64,000 nt of DNA from Darksidea phi (taxonomy: Eukaryota > Ascomycota > Dothideomycetes > Pleosporales > Lentitheciaceae). The DNA lies in contig JASJFT010000109.1 in assembly GCA_030770425.1 (NCBI GenBank), forward strand, positions 1-64,000, in the 5' to 3' direction. Under the pieces are notes generated by a model. That model was not told where the DNA came from. It searched no databases and saw nothing but the letters and a program-made list of their open reading frames with translations. Position 1 is the first letter of the stretch; the number at the start of each line of letters is the position of its first letter. Made by a program: the position numbers and the translations under genes. This document shows positions 10,664 through 21,276 of the stretch, piece by piece.

Positions 10664-12156
10664 ATGGGGTCAACTAGCGAATGGTCCCCTTCATGTAAGT
10701 GCTGCTCTAATATTCCCACACCATGCCTTCCTCTGACTATCTCAGCCTGGCGAGCAAAGCCCATCAAGCAAGTAATCACATATGAAGACCCATCCACCAT
10801 ATCGGCAGCTTTAACAAAACTCTCCGGTCTCCCACCACTCGTCACACCTACCGAAATTGTCAAGCTCAAGTCCAGTTTGCACGATGCCGCCTTAGGCAAA
10901 GCATTTCTCCTCCAAGGAGGCGATTGTGCCGAGCTTTTTTCCTACTGTGCAGAAGAACCCATCGATGCCAAAATCAAGCTGCTACTCCAGATGAGCTTGG
11001 TCCTCATTTGGGGCTCAAACAAACCCGTGATTCGCATCGGCCGCATGGCTGGACAGTATGCAAAACCCAGGTCAAGTCCCACCGAGGTCGTAGACGGAAA
11101 AGAGATTCCGAGCTTCCGAGGAGATATATTGAACGGCTTCGACCCCGCTCAAAGGCGCGTAGATCCAGAGAGATTGATTAGCGCCTACTTCCACTCTGCG
11201 ACGACCCTGAATTACATCCGTGGCCAACTGTCCAGTGGCATCGCTGATCTGCACAATCCGCTCGACTGGGAACTGGGCCATGTCCGGGATGAGGAGCTGC
11301 AGGCAAAATACTCAAAAATTGTATCCAGCATTTCAGATTCACTCCGCTTCATGAGGACGATCGGCGCGGACACAGCTGGACAGCTGCAAACTGTCGACCT
11401 GTACACTAGCCACGAAGGTCTAGTTTTGGAGTACGAGCAGTGTTTAACGCGGAGACTCAGACACCCAGCGAGCTCCAAGCTAACGAAGCCATCGTCTGAC
11501 GGCAAGGGCTGGTACAATACATCTGCCCACTTTATTTGGATCGGAGACCGGACACGGCAGATCGACGGTGGGCATGTAGAGTATTTCCGTGGCATCGAGA
11601 ACCCAATTGGTATCAAGGTCGGCCCGTCGATGAGGTCGGACGAGCTGGTGCAACTGCTCGATATCGTGAATCCAAACAAGGAGGTCGGCAAGGTCACGCT
11701 GATTACGCGATACGGCAAAGATAAGGTGGAGTCAATGTTGGGGGCGCATATCGAAGCTGTGAAATCTACTGGTCATAAGGTCGTGTGGCAATGTGATCCA
11801 ATGCACGGGCAAGTGACATTTCAGATGTTTGCTCTCGAGATATACAAGCTAACATGGATTGCAGCAACACCCATAGCACACCATCAGGCGTCAAGACGCG
11901 CTCTTTCAACAGCATCTTCTCGGAGCTCTCTTCGGCGCTGAGGATACACAAACAACACGACTCTTTCCTGGGTGGAATGCATCTTGAATTGACCGGCGAT
12001 GCGGTGACGGAATGCACGGGTGGAAGCGAAGGTCTCGGCGAAGAGGATCTGAGTTTGAATTACACAACGTACTGCGATCCGAGACTGAACGAGAAGCAGG
12101 CGCTCGAGCTGGCGTTCTTGGTCGCCGGCCATTACCGGGAGGATAGGGAGCTCTGA
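10664..12156 (+). CDS. 3-Deoxy-7-phosphoheptulonate (DAHP) synthase, class II (plant-like)
   Basis: First enzyme of the shikimate pathway: phosphoenolpyruvate plus erythrose 4-phosphate to DAHP, in the cytosol. Three exons: 10664-10694, 10746-11808 and 11865-12156 (461 residues). Class II hallmarks run through the protein: LLQGGDCAE with the metal-binding Cys, RIGRMAGQYAKPRS, FRGDILNG, SHEGLVLEYE, HFIWIGDRTRQ, NPIGIKVGPSM, LITRYGK and QCDPMHGNTH near the end. The last motif is only produced if intron 2 (11809-11864, 56 bp) is removed; this intron starts with GC (gcaagt) rather than GT and ends in a normal gcag. Intron 1 is 51 bp, a multiple of three, so the unspliced frame stays open. The protein is full length for the class. 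Confidence 0.95.
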
Positions 12157-12450
12157 AGGGTAGAGACGGAGCGGGCCTGGAGTTGGTATATGGTTTCGCA
12201 TGACGCCACTTGGAAGTGCTTTGTCTGACTTGAATACAAAAAAGAACAGCGTCTGCAGCGCCGGTGCGATGATTTAAGATTGGAGCATTGATTGATGGGA
12301 CGAACCATGCACGTGATGGGATGAACTATGCACGTGATGCTGGATGGACCTCGGTGCGTGTGGTGTGTGCCAACATTTGAAAGTTCTCCGGTCCTGTCCT
12401 GCCGTTATCGCCTTGTTGCTTCTCCATCACGTCCTATCGGACGCCTCACA

Positions 12451-13120
12451 ATGGGCTCTTCGGCTTCCAAAGGCGCCAGAGCAGCGGCTGGTGCCAGCGC
12501 TCGTAAATATCCCATTCGCCCCCCGCCGTCAACAAGTCGGACGCCCGCTTCCTCTGCTCCTGCAACGCAGCAGCGTGCGGGGACTGGTCCTTCGGTACAT
12601 GCGCCGCCACGGGCGAGTGGGATACGGACTGAAGGTGAGACAAGATTGTGTTCCCGTTAGCAGTAGCTAAAGCTGACCATGTCTTGCAGCAATCGACGTC
12701 GACACCCGCGATCCCATCCTCGCCTCCCGCCTCAGCTCCCTCGGTGCCGTCCAGCCGAATCCACACTACTCCGCGACATCCACATCCTCGTTGGACCCGC
12801 AGCGTAACCGGTCCTCTACGCTCCCTTCAGGCATGATGGACGCCCCGCCGCAATCAATCTTCCCGGACCTGCGAGACAATCCAGCGCTACGGGTGCTGGG
12901 CGCACGGCAAAGAATACAGGAAGAAGCAGACGTAGAGCTTGTTAATGTTGGCCGGAGTGGTTTTGAGGGGAGGAAGTATGTGGATGCTAGTGTTATACAA
13001 CTGGCATTGATGAGGAGGGGTCACGGAGAATCCGATGCTCGAATTGAAGAGGCGCTGACAATCAAGAAGGGGAGGCTGAGAGTTTTGGGAAAGGACATCG
13101 TGGAGTCAGTGTCAATATAG
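12451..13120 (+). CDS. Small conserved fungal protein with N-myristoylation motif
   Basis: Two exons, 12451-12634 and 12690-13120, give 204 residues with a 55-bp intron (gtgaga to tgcag, branch ctgac). The N terminus MGSSAS fits the N-myristoylation consensus (Met-Gly-x3-Ser), followed by an Ala/Pro/Ser-rich stretch, then a compact C-terminal region with the helical segments NPALRVLGARQRI and DARIEEALTIKKGRLRVLG. The latter has the spacing of a helix-turn-helix, and similar fungal proteins are often labelled helix-turn-helix-containing; I recall no tested function. A membrane-associated role through the lipid anchor is inference. It lies 294 bp downstream of the DAHP synthase gene on the same strand. 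Confidence 0.75.
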
Positions 13121-13348
13121 TACTCGGCTGGCAAGAAGGGTGGTCATGCCCAAGTTTTGGCTGGATGACCTGAAAATCCTGGGGACCACCATTGCGCCCA
13201 TCCGCGGTTCCTACATACATGCAAGGCCCGCAAATCCATCTAAGCAAACGAACCCAGTGTCCAACACCCTATGCTCTAGTCCAATCCGACCGATGAAATG
13301 CCATGCCGTTACGCCACTCCCACGCAATCCGTACCGAAGGTGTAACGC

Positions 13349-13923
13349 TCAGATTTCCCGACGCTCATGGATAAAGTGATTCAAGGCAGTCAGCGCCTGC
13401 ATCAGGCTCTCCTGGCTAACTTCCAGACCATCGCCATGGTCGTCGCCAATTTTGACTAGGCCGTCCATTCTCGACTTGCTGGGGCGGACGCCCTTGAGTA
13501 CCCGCCAGCGACTTCGGGTGGTGCTCACGGTGGGAGATGAGGGCGATATTTCCTCTTTTTCGCGGAGGAGGTTGAGCGCGTTGAGGACGTTGACGAAGAT
13601 GCTGCATTCCCATGCTGGTCAGTCTGTGGTGGTGAAATGGCATCAGGCTGTGTTTCATACCTCTGTGTGAGCTGCACATCGTGGTCCCAGCCATAAGCAG
13701 CGCCCTTGAAGCTGTTTCCCTGGGCAACGATGTCGAGGAACACAAACAAGCACTCTTCTACACTGATTTCCTGGGGTATGTTGGATTCGGCGTGCTCCAG
13801 GAGCCAATCGGCCAGCTGGACGAAGGTGATCTGGTCCATGTGGCAGAAGGCGTTGAAGCGATCAGGAACACCGTTGAGCAAGAAGCGCGCTCGCTCCGTG
13901 CCTGCTGTGCCCATGACTGCCAT
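13349..13923 (-). CDS. Stand-alone DUF8040-like protein (N-terminal module of PIF/Harbinger transposases)
   Basis: Two exons, 13923-13661 and 13601-13349, with a 59-bp intron (gtatga to tgcag), encode 171 residues. The start is the first ATG in frame. Residues 5-105 have the layout of the helical domain preceding the DDE nuclease in Harbinger-type transposases: a RFLLNGVPDRF block, then ISVEECLFVFLDIVAQG, then LTQSIFVNVLNALNLL, which only forms after splicing. No DDE catalytic domain follows; the C terminus instead holds a basic stretch (WRVLKGVRPSKSR) and a short helix ending ALNHFIHERREI. That makes it a truncated or domesticated transposase derivative. The family call rests on pattern memory. 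The gene is clean of stops and uses good splice sites, so it is probably expressed. It diverges from the Zn2Cys6 gene. Confidence 0.65.
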
Positions 13924-14304
13924 TTGAAGAAGAGTGATGTAGCTCAATGAAGACCGTTCGGTGTACAAAAGTGACAGTGTTCCCAGCGAAGAAGACAGCA
14001 AACCGGCAGCTGAAGTGTGGTGTGTGGTGTTGTGGTGCGGCGGTGGGGCCGGATTGTCTTGGATGGATGCGGTGCAGCAGCATCTTTCTGTGGCATGTGA
14101 AAGTGCACTGGGCGCAATGACGCCGGGGCGTCGGATGTGAGGCGGGATGGGCGGGATGGCGCCAGATGCTTAACCCCGCTCGCTTGCATCATGGCCTGAC
14201 TCAGACATGCGAGGGATGCTTACACCGATGTAACCTGCCCGCGTCTGTCCACGCCTTCGAAACGCTTGCTGGTTCCTCGTCCCCTTCGCTCCCCCCCCCA
14301 GAAC
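13924..14304. promoter_or_regulatory. Divergent promoter between the DUF8040-like and Zn2Cys6 genes
   Basis: About 380 bp between two divergent start codons. It contains a C-homopolymer of about ten residues just before the downstream ATG. No gene is visible. Confidence 0.45.
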
Positions 14305-15492
14305 ATGCTGGGCTACATATCCTCGACGCGCAAGAAGTCCTGCCGCCAGTGCGCAAAGGCGAAGCGAAGATGCGACCTCGGATACCCGTGCTGCAAAAGG
14401 TGTTTTGCAAAGGGCCTGGCCTGCGCGTACCCGAATGCTTCGGTGCGCGAGGCCGAGGTCGTGATCCGCCAGGCTACACCAGATCTCGCTCCCTTCCCGA
14501 CCGACAACGTCGTGTTTGGGCCCGTCGAACCGCCATCGCGAGACATCATCGACCCCGCGCTGCTGTCATCGGACTCGTCTAGTCCGGAGTGCTTCACGGA
14601 TGGCGAGCCCGGCGACTGGGGGGGGATGGAACAAGTCCTGCCCCTGGGCAGAAGGTGGGAGGTGGAGCATAGCATACGGAGAGAACTGTTGCCCGATATC
14701 TGGGCACCCTCTCATCTGAACGACAAGCAGGTCCTCTTCCTCATAGGATGCTTATGCCGTCTTGCGCCCACCCTGGTCTCCTTAGGCCACAACGCTTTCG
14801 TCCACCAGAAGCTATACTCGAAAGAGCAACCCACGGCCTACCAAGACAGCTGTACCCTCTCCGCCCTCTACCTCGCCAAGACGCCGCAAAACATACCCGT
14901 CATAACACGATCGATTGACACCAAGGTGTCTGGTTTGGTCGCTGCGAGTAAAGGCTGGTCGCTGACAGACCACCTCGCAGCCGTCCAGGCCATGATAATA
15001 TACCAGGTTATCCGCCTATTCGATCCTTCGCTGAATGTGCAGGCGGCCGCTGCGTCTCAAAACCGCCTCCTCGAATCGTGGACCGCTAGGCTTTGGAAGC
15101 GCTCGTTCAACGAACCTGCGAGCTTCAAATCCTCGTGGGACGCATGGGTCTTCTACGAGTCCCTCCGTCGCACTGTCCTCATATCCGTCGTCCTACGCGG
15201 CGGTTGGAGCTGCGTCACTCGCGATGGGCTATGCGATCAAATTCCCGTGCTGGCCAAGTTGCCACTGAACCGGTACGACGAGTTGTGGACCATCGATGAG
15301 GGCGAATTCGAGAAGAGGACGTCGTCCAAGTTGAGCGCCGAGTGCTTGGTTTCATATGCGGAGTGGGCGGCCGAATGGAATGGGGGAAGCGATAATGTGG
15401 ACGAGCTGACCGATTTCCAGAGAATGTTGCTAGCTGCGTGTAGGGGAAAGGATGATCCGCGGTTGCTACCGAAGATGGGTGAAGTGGTTTGA
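14305..15492 (+). CDS. Zn2Cys6 fungal transcription factor
   Basis: Intronless ORF of 395 residues starting at the ATG at 14305. A binuclear zinc cluster sits near the N terminus: CRQC, then AKAKRRC, CKRC and a last Cys after FAKGLA, i.e. CX2CX6CX6CX2CX6C. Basic residues between the second and third cysteines are the DNA-contacting part. The rest (LFLIGCLCRLAPTL, DHLAAVQAMIIYQVIRLF, SWDAWVFYESLRRTVL) looks like the helical middle homology region of fungal regulators. It is short for the class (commonly 450-800 residues) but ends in a normal stop. Target genes cannot be inferred; the neighbours are not an obvious cluster. Confidence 0.88.
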   Translation: MLGYISSTRKKSCRQCAKAKRRCDLGYPCCKRCFAKGLACAYPNASVREAEVVIRQATPDLAPFPTDNVVFGPVEPPSRDIIDPALLSSDSSSPECFTDGEPGDWGGMEQVLPLGRRWEVEHSIRRELLPDIWAPSHLNDKQVLFLIGCLCRLAPTLVSLGHNAFVHQKLYSKEQPTAYQDSCTLSALYLAKTPQNIPVITRSIDTKVSGLVAASKGWSLTDHLAAVQAMIIYQVIRLFDPSLNVQAAAASQNRLLESWTARLWKRSFNEPASFKSSWDAWVFYESLRRTVLISVVLRGGWSCVTRDGLCDQIPVLAKLPLNRYDELWTIDEGEFEKRTSSKLSAECLVSYAEWAAEWNGGSDNVDELTDFQRMLLAACRGKDDPRLLPKMGEVV

Positions 15493-16963
15493 ATGAAGAG
15501 TAGCATCGGGCCAGTCTGAGAGGGTCTGAACACGTCCCCTTCCTCTGTAGCCCCGTGATATCACGTCGATCCTGCGCTCTGAGCTTCCTCCTCCACAAGA
15601 GCAACAGATACACAGTTCGCGATGGGGGGAAGCAGGCATGCATGGCCACGCCAGACTAAAATTTGGACCGGAGTCGATTACACAGTCATTGCCAATGCGA
15701 AGGACGTTGGATGGAACATGTTACAGGCACATCGATAGGACTTGATGCCTGAGATAGGGCGAAGGAAGTATAGAAGAGGCAGCTTCCCTATCTTCGAGCA
15801 CTTGTGCCTAATGTGCTAGTGTATCATACAGGGGATATTCGTGAAGCCTCGCGGCGCTTCTGCGTATGGACAGAACGCGAGTCCCAGAGTCGAGGTCAAC
15901 GAAGGGCGTGGAACGGACTTAAGATGAAGAATTTAAGATATTTTGAAGCAAGTTGAACTCAACCCATTGTTCCACTACCTCCATGCTTGCCACAACTCCC
16001 CTGATTTCGGTCCAGTTTTCTCCCTGAGGACGCAATGCTGGATTGCTTCGCAGTCCGCTACCTTCATTCACGGACCGACGAGGCTGGGACATGCAGCTTT
16101 GGCAGCCTCGTCGCTACAAATGTTCAGATGGCCCCGCATCAATGCGCAGTAGAACGTTCGTTGCTTTCGCTAGCCTATGCCCGGACACTCTAGCCTCCTC
16201 TTTCTCGCTTGTAGGTTGGTGACCCGGGACGAGTTCGGTAAAAGTCCAAAAGAGGCCATACGAGTCACCCTCTTCTTTATAAAGGGCATTCTGGCCGTCA
16301 TCTGAGAGGACGCCACTGTTGGTTGGATGCCGCATCCGCTGATGGCGAAGCAAGTCGTCACGGCATGAAAATCGGTCAACGTCGTCACAGCCGGGTAGCT
16401 CATGGTGGTGGCACAAGGGAAACAGAAAAGTTCATAGGCGAAGTGGACGGGGAACAAACTACCGCCTGAGCGAATTTCAGTGCGATAGTGGCTCGTCTAG
16501 GTGAACCAGGATAGCAACAACTGTCAAACTATATTACTATTTTCAAGCATTCGGACCAGCAGCAATCGCCACACTATCATGCCTCGTCGAAAGATTGGAA
16601 TATGCTTGATGACAACGGCTTAAACGAGCTCAATCGTCAGTCGTTTAATGGGGGATTTAAATATCGACCATAATCTATAATAATTGAGAGGGGTTTCCAT
16701 GATTCTACTCTTCAAGGATCAACGCTGCTCTCGGCCAAGAATAGTTTATTTATCACTAACGAGCACCAGCTCCCATTACAACGCTGCTAACTTCTCAATT
16801 ACCCATTTGCATAACGAAGAGTTGCTGCTAAGCGTAGAGTCGGAGGCTAGCTCTCAAATGAGACAAGTACTACTATCAATCCCGGAACCGTCATGCATGC
16901 AAGTCGTATGTGGAACAGCGGCACGTAACGTAGGCTGGTACAAACTGAACACCTACTTCAGCT
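15493..16963. other. Gene-poor region with scattered weak coding traces
   Basis: About 1.5 kb with no supportable intact gene. Short ORFs here lack conserved features. The only trace I note is a zinc-finger-like stretch on the minus strand near 16.1-16.4 kb, listed separately. Confidence 0.45.
16114..16416 (-). pseudogene. Possible C2H2 zinc-finger relic
   Basis: A minus-strand open frame without an ATG contains C-x8-C-x7-C followed by RDDLLRHQRMRH, which resembles the helix and paired His of a C2H2 finger, but the cysteine spacing does not fit a clean finger. It sits inside a decayed region. It could equally be chance. Confidence 0.25.
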
Positions 16964-18012
16964 ATGACCAATGATCAGCAGGATGCAAGCTATCTACCTA
17001 TTAGCTCCCATCTCGGGGATAGCTTCAAGCAATCGATCGTTGAGGTGGAGATTGAATTAGAACGGAGCAACGATACCACCATTAAATAGAATGGCCCCAT
17101 TATACCCTCCATGCCAAACTCGGAAGAAAGGGCAAGCCCGGAATCTGTTTGTGGCGACGATTGGGTAATACCGGACAGCTGGCCTCATGGAACATCTTTC
17201 TCGATTGCAGATCAACCCCCTAAGCGGCAGCGCACATCTGACGTGTTGGGCGCTCAGGACATGTTGGCGATTGCGGAAGGGTAGCATGGCATTCCAAGGT
17301 ACACCGATTACGCAAAGGATTATTCAAAACGATCAGGTGAGGAGCGAACCGCACCCACGCGCTTCGATTGCTCCGAGGTTCCCAATACACCGTAAATGAA
17401 GAACTACTCGTGGGACCAGACGCCAATCCTACTCCTCGGTCTAAAACCCAGCCCTATCTTCCCGCAGCATCGACCTCGACTGGATTTGAGCGCGAGACAT
17501 ACCGGCGATTGATGGTGAGACCACAGCGCTTCCGGAACTTCATCCTAAGCCGCCTTCCTCTCTGTTCAACCCCTCGCATCATCGGCAACAGACCTGTCAA
17601 AAGGCAGCGGCTACTGGGCAATATCAAATTGTGGCACTAACTAAAGAACTCATCGCAAATTTTCAAGAGGACGAAGGCCTTGCCCCACTGTTCAAGAATA
17701 CCTGTTTAAAAATGCAATCAGAAACCCTAGTATCGGGCCGCAATGACTCCATCGAAATTTAAGATGACTATCCAAACAATATGCCGAAAGCCTTGAGCCG
17801 AGGCAACGTATCGATTGGAGTACCTTGCTGCTCGCTTAGTACCTGTGAAAGCGCGGTTCTTTGCGCAGTCAATTGTAGAGCGGTTCAAGGTTTGTCACGC
17901 AAGAAAAGAGAACATGTTCAAGCTAGGGGCATATCCCGCTATCTACGACTACTACCGACTCTTCCTAGCACCTGGACTCGGTCGTTGAATTGGCGGCGCT
18001 GGTGCTTGTCGT
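16964..18012 (+). pseudogene. Decayed protein-coding gene of unknown family
   Basis: From an ATG at 16964 one frame reads as ordinary protein for 143 codons but is cut by TAG at 17087-17089 and 17282-17284 before a TAA at 17393-17395. Protein-like sequence then continues in other frames: a stretch around EELLVGPDANPTPRSK (about 17397-17520), one around ALTKELIANFQEDEGLAPLF (about 17515-17758) and one around FFAQSIVERFK and YPAIYDYYRLFLAP (about 17800-18010). A basic, nuclear-signal-like PPKRQRT occurs in the first part. Both early stops are TAG, as expected from C to T or G to A changes. The frames cannot be joined by introns of normal size, so I call it a pseudogene. I do not recognise the family. 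Confidence 0.5.
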
Positions 18013-18170
18013 AATACCACATTCCATGCGCTAGTTGACTGAGTGGAAAACGAGAAGGCGCCGGAGTCTTTACAGACGACCATTAACAGAGTGCCCTGTG
18101 CGTGTTCGAAGAGAGCAGGAAGGGATGGGAAGGGAGATTTGGGCAAGTTTTAGGGTTAGACGTGTATAGA

Positions 18171-19198
18171 TTAGTGGTCGGTCCAATCCTTCTCGACCTC
18201 CCATGTAACGACCTTGACCACGTAGTTCATGGTATCTCTCTCCCCATGATGCGCATACTTCCCCACCACGTCAACAGACCCATCCTTGAATATCGTCGGA
18301 CCCTCCCACTTCCACTCGCTCACCGTCCCTTCTTCCTTTGCACCCATGTCGTTGACCATCAACCTCTTCCCGTTGCCCTTGTCCACACCCATCAATCCCG
18401 CCTTTTGAGCATGTCCTCATGACATCGTCCAGCTACTTTATCTTGCTCTCAATATGTTCGAATTCTACGGTCAGTGAAGTGATGAAGCTAGGACAATTTC
18501 GCGCATGTTGATGGACTGGGGGATGGGGTAGATTGGCTTGTTGACTTCCCAGTGACACCAGTCCGTGTAGCGCAGTGTGAGAGTAAGGCTGGACGGAACG
18601 AACTTGAAGCTTGAGCTGGAGAAGAGGTGCTTGAGCCCAGATTTAAGGGCGTACATCTGCGCGAAGACGTGGACGTGGGTGATGGAGGCCCAAACCAGGG
18701 GCGGCATGTTTTCTGTTGACGGATGACCGTAACAACGCGTTTGGATGCGAGATCCACGTACTCTGACACCAGCGTTAGCACTGTACAAGTTTCAATTTTC
18801 CATGACTCACCTGTCGGCGCCCTCGACTCATGATCTAGATAAGACATGGTGTTAAAATCTTTGCCGGCCAGAACCTTGGTCTAGGCCCAAACTCTTTTAC
18901 CCGTTCTCAACAAGCTGGTGTCGAATCTCGTAGGTCCCTCAACGCCTGGACGCTTCCAGTACGTCTCCCGCTCATACAGCTTCTCAGCATTAACATACTC
19001 CCGCAATGCAAGTCGGAAAATTTCGTTCCGAATCTCGGGCGGGATGGAACTGAAGAGCGGGGATTGGGCCTGGTCGTGAGCATCCTCGACGTTGATGCTG
19101 ATGGGTGCGGGTGTTGGCGTAGGCAGCCTTGGAGGGATGTAGGACCCAGGTTGGCGAGTGGTCAAGTTCTTCAAGCGGGTTGAGAAGCTGGAAGGCAT
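18171..19198 (-). pseudogene. Broken DUF7730-type gene
   Basis: Minus-strand relic reading from an ATG at 19198. The first 105 codons include FSSIPPEIRNEIFRLALREY, typical of the start of fungal DUF7730 (F-box-like) proteins, then RFDTSLLRTGKRVW, and stop at a TAG just after it. A middle segment in a different frame contains ITHVHVFAQMYALKSG and LRYTDWCHWE, also typical of the family, and ends in TGA. A third segment, in yet another frame, has WKWEGPTIFKD and ends in TAA at 18171. Part of the domain after the first segment seems missing. Small introns could explain some shifts (a good gtgagt to gtcag pair lies near 18.78-18.83 kb) but not all of them. An intact member of the same family lies at 43.56-44.50 kb. 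Confidence 0.6.
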
Positions 19199-19535
19199 CG
19201 TTTTGTAGTTTTTGGAATAACAGCGCTAGCGAAATTACGTGTACGTCGCATGTGGACACGTAGGAGAGAGGTTGCAGTGAGCTCATAGCAGGCCGGCATC
19301 AGCAAAACAATTGTGGGGTGCGAGGGCGGAGTATGCACATTGAACGCTTCACTCCCCTTGGAGGAGCCATCCAATCATAATGAGCTGAGTGGCCCCCCCC
19401 CCGAAATATACGCATATGAACACGCTAGTCTAAACTATGCATTATACATCGTAATTCGTCATGGGATGCCCGAACCCAAGGCATTCAATTTCATCCTACT
19501 AAAGCACACCGATCCTGGCGTAGGTTGTAAATTCA
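19199..19535. other. Intergenic region
   Basis: About 340 bp between two minus-strand units. It contains a C-homopolymer of about ten at 19390-19401. No gene seen. Confidence 0.4.
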
Positions 19536-21173
19536 TCAACGGACCCAAGCGCATTCAACGCGATCGAAGAAACTCTTGTTGCGTTCCATATCCCGTTCCA
19601 GATCCTCAACCTCCATCTTCCTCTTTTCGTCAGACATGCCTGGCCAAGTATGCCGGTTCCGATCACCTTTTCGCCGCTCAAACCACCCCCGACACTCTTC
19701 CCGCCAACTCCTCTTCGCCCTCAAGCCGTTCAGTCTCACATGGCTCATATCCGCAACGAGCGGACCGTGCTTGAAGCGAATATGCTCGACGCTACCGAAC
19801 GCGTGGCGCAGGATCCGCACCATCATTGGGAGATCTGGTAACGGTACACCGCAGATATCAATGGTCAGGAGCGCGAGATGCACTTCCTTGGCCAGATCCA
19901 TAATCTGGCAGCGCCAGAGGTAGCATAGCGCGGGCGGGTCTGTCGGCACCGGCGGATCGAAGAGCTCAAAGATGGGATCTGGAGCGAGCCAGCGGAGGCA
20001 GTGTAGTAGTCCCAAATCGGAGAACCTAAATGTTATTCGCTTGATTTCTGAGCGGCCGTGGGGTCCAGACAGCCAGAGGAAGTTTGTGAAGCCAGTTGTG
20101 CCGAAGTGGAAGTCTGTGGTACGGTAGACCCACGGGACTAGATGCTCGTTTAGAGATTTGGAGATCTTCATCATGGTGGCCAAGGAGATGGGCGACAAAG
20201 GAACGGTGGGAACATGACGATGGACAGCTCGTCGATGTGAGGGACTGTGCGGGCGGTTGCGGTTCAAACGGTACTGGCCCGTGATGCCGGCTGCAGTCCC
20301 AAGGATCATTTGCTGAAGCTCCAGCGGCAGCTTGAGGAACGGGAGAAAGAGTGGCTGGATAGCGACACTATCCTTGTCTCCTGGCTTCGGTCCCAACAGA
20401 GACGATCTCCACCGCAGTGACTCGTCCAGATTCTTAGCGTCCGATGGATCGTTCTTCTTCACTTGCTCCGCATGTTGGAAAGTGAAGTACTCCTTGCTCA
20501 AGAAGTCGCGAGCGCTCATCCAGCCCGCTCCATATCGAACCACTAACTTATATCTTGCGTCTCGCGCTCCAGGCGGGAAGAGGCGAACGACGATATGCTT
20601 CCTGGCATCTGTCCATGCTGTGTCGGTGAGGACACATTTGATCGACTTTCCAAGCTCAATGCTCTCCACGCTTTCTGCCTGCGTAAGGAGATTGATCTTG
20701 CCATTGAAATACGGGCTCGCGTCGTGGTTTGCAGACCATTTCAACAGGTGATTAAGAAAGGTGCGGCGTTGCTGTTCTTGAGACCAGATCGTATTTTTTG
20801 GGCTACGTGGTGACTTGCTATATAAAGACGAGGGCGAGCCTGGAGATTTTCTCGGCGTAGTTGGGCGCCCCGTGATTTGAGACGATTGAGTTGGTGTCTT
20901 CGGTCGCGCATCGCAGGAGGCGTCCCGGTCGCTGTACATGACTTGGCGCCGTGAGCGCGCGTTAGTGAAGGAGTCAAGCTCTTGCACAGTGATGCTCAGC
21001 TTCGAACGAGAATGAGCCCGGTGAAGCGGTGGATTACGGATCGTGAGATTGAAATGGGACTCCGGTACCAGTGCTGCCTGGATGACGCCAACCACGAGGG
21101 ATATATGAACTAACCTCATCGGGTTACGTTGCCTCACTTGCATCACCACCAGCAAGCCCCGAGTCCAGCGCAT
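19536..21173 (-). CDS. Uncharacterized fungal protein (545 residues)
   Basis: Single open frame on the minus strand starting at the ATG at 21173. I do not recognise a named domain. Residues 95-135 are Ser/Pro-rich and disordered. The middle (SIKCVLTDTAWTDARKHIVV, RYKLVVRYGAGWMSARDFLS) looks ordered, and the second half (LPLELQQMILGTAAGITGQY, then leucine-rich stretches such as LCYLWRCQIMDLAKEVHLAL) has the feel of an F-box-like entry followed by an alpha/beta repeat region. The N-terminal 75 residues are unlike the rest and contain possible splice signals (gtgagg and gttagt donors), so the true start may be MYSDRD at about residue 79 or an upstream exon. Its 3' neighbour is 103 bp away. Confidence 0.7.
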   Translation of the reverse strand: MRWTRGLLVVMQVRQRNPMRLVHISLVVGVIQAALVPESHFNLTIRNPPLHRAHSRSKLSITVQELDSFTNARSRRQVMYSDRDASCDARPKTPTQSSQITGRPTTPRKSPGSPSSLYSKSPRSPKNTIWSQEQQRRTFLNHLLKWSANHDASPYFNGKINLLTQAESVESIELGKSIKCVLTDTAWTDARKHIVVRLFPPGARDARYKLVVRYGAGWMSARDFLSKEYFTFQHAEQVKKNDPSDAKNLDESLRWRSSLLGPKPGDKDSVAIQPLFLPFLKLPLELQQMILGTAAGITGQYRLNRNRPHSPSHRRAVHRHVPTVPLSPISLATMMKISKSLNEHLVPWVYRTTDFHFGTTGFTNFLWLSGPHGRSEIKRITFRFSDLGLLHCLRWLAPDPIFELFDPPVPTDPPALCYLWRCQIMDLAKEVHLALLTIDICGVPLPDLPMMVRILRHAFGSVEHIRFKHGPLVADMSHVRLNGLRAKRSWREECRGWFERRKGDRNRHTWPGMSDEKRKMEVEDLERDMERNKSFFDRVECAWVR

Positions 21174-21276
21174 CGTGTACGTGGTGGTTCAAACAAGAGC
21201 ACGTCGTGCCGGGTATCTTGCATATAAAGGTAAAACTAACGCAGGGAGCCTATAGGGCACCTAAGAATGCGAACCT

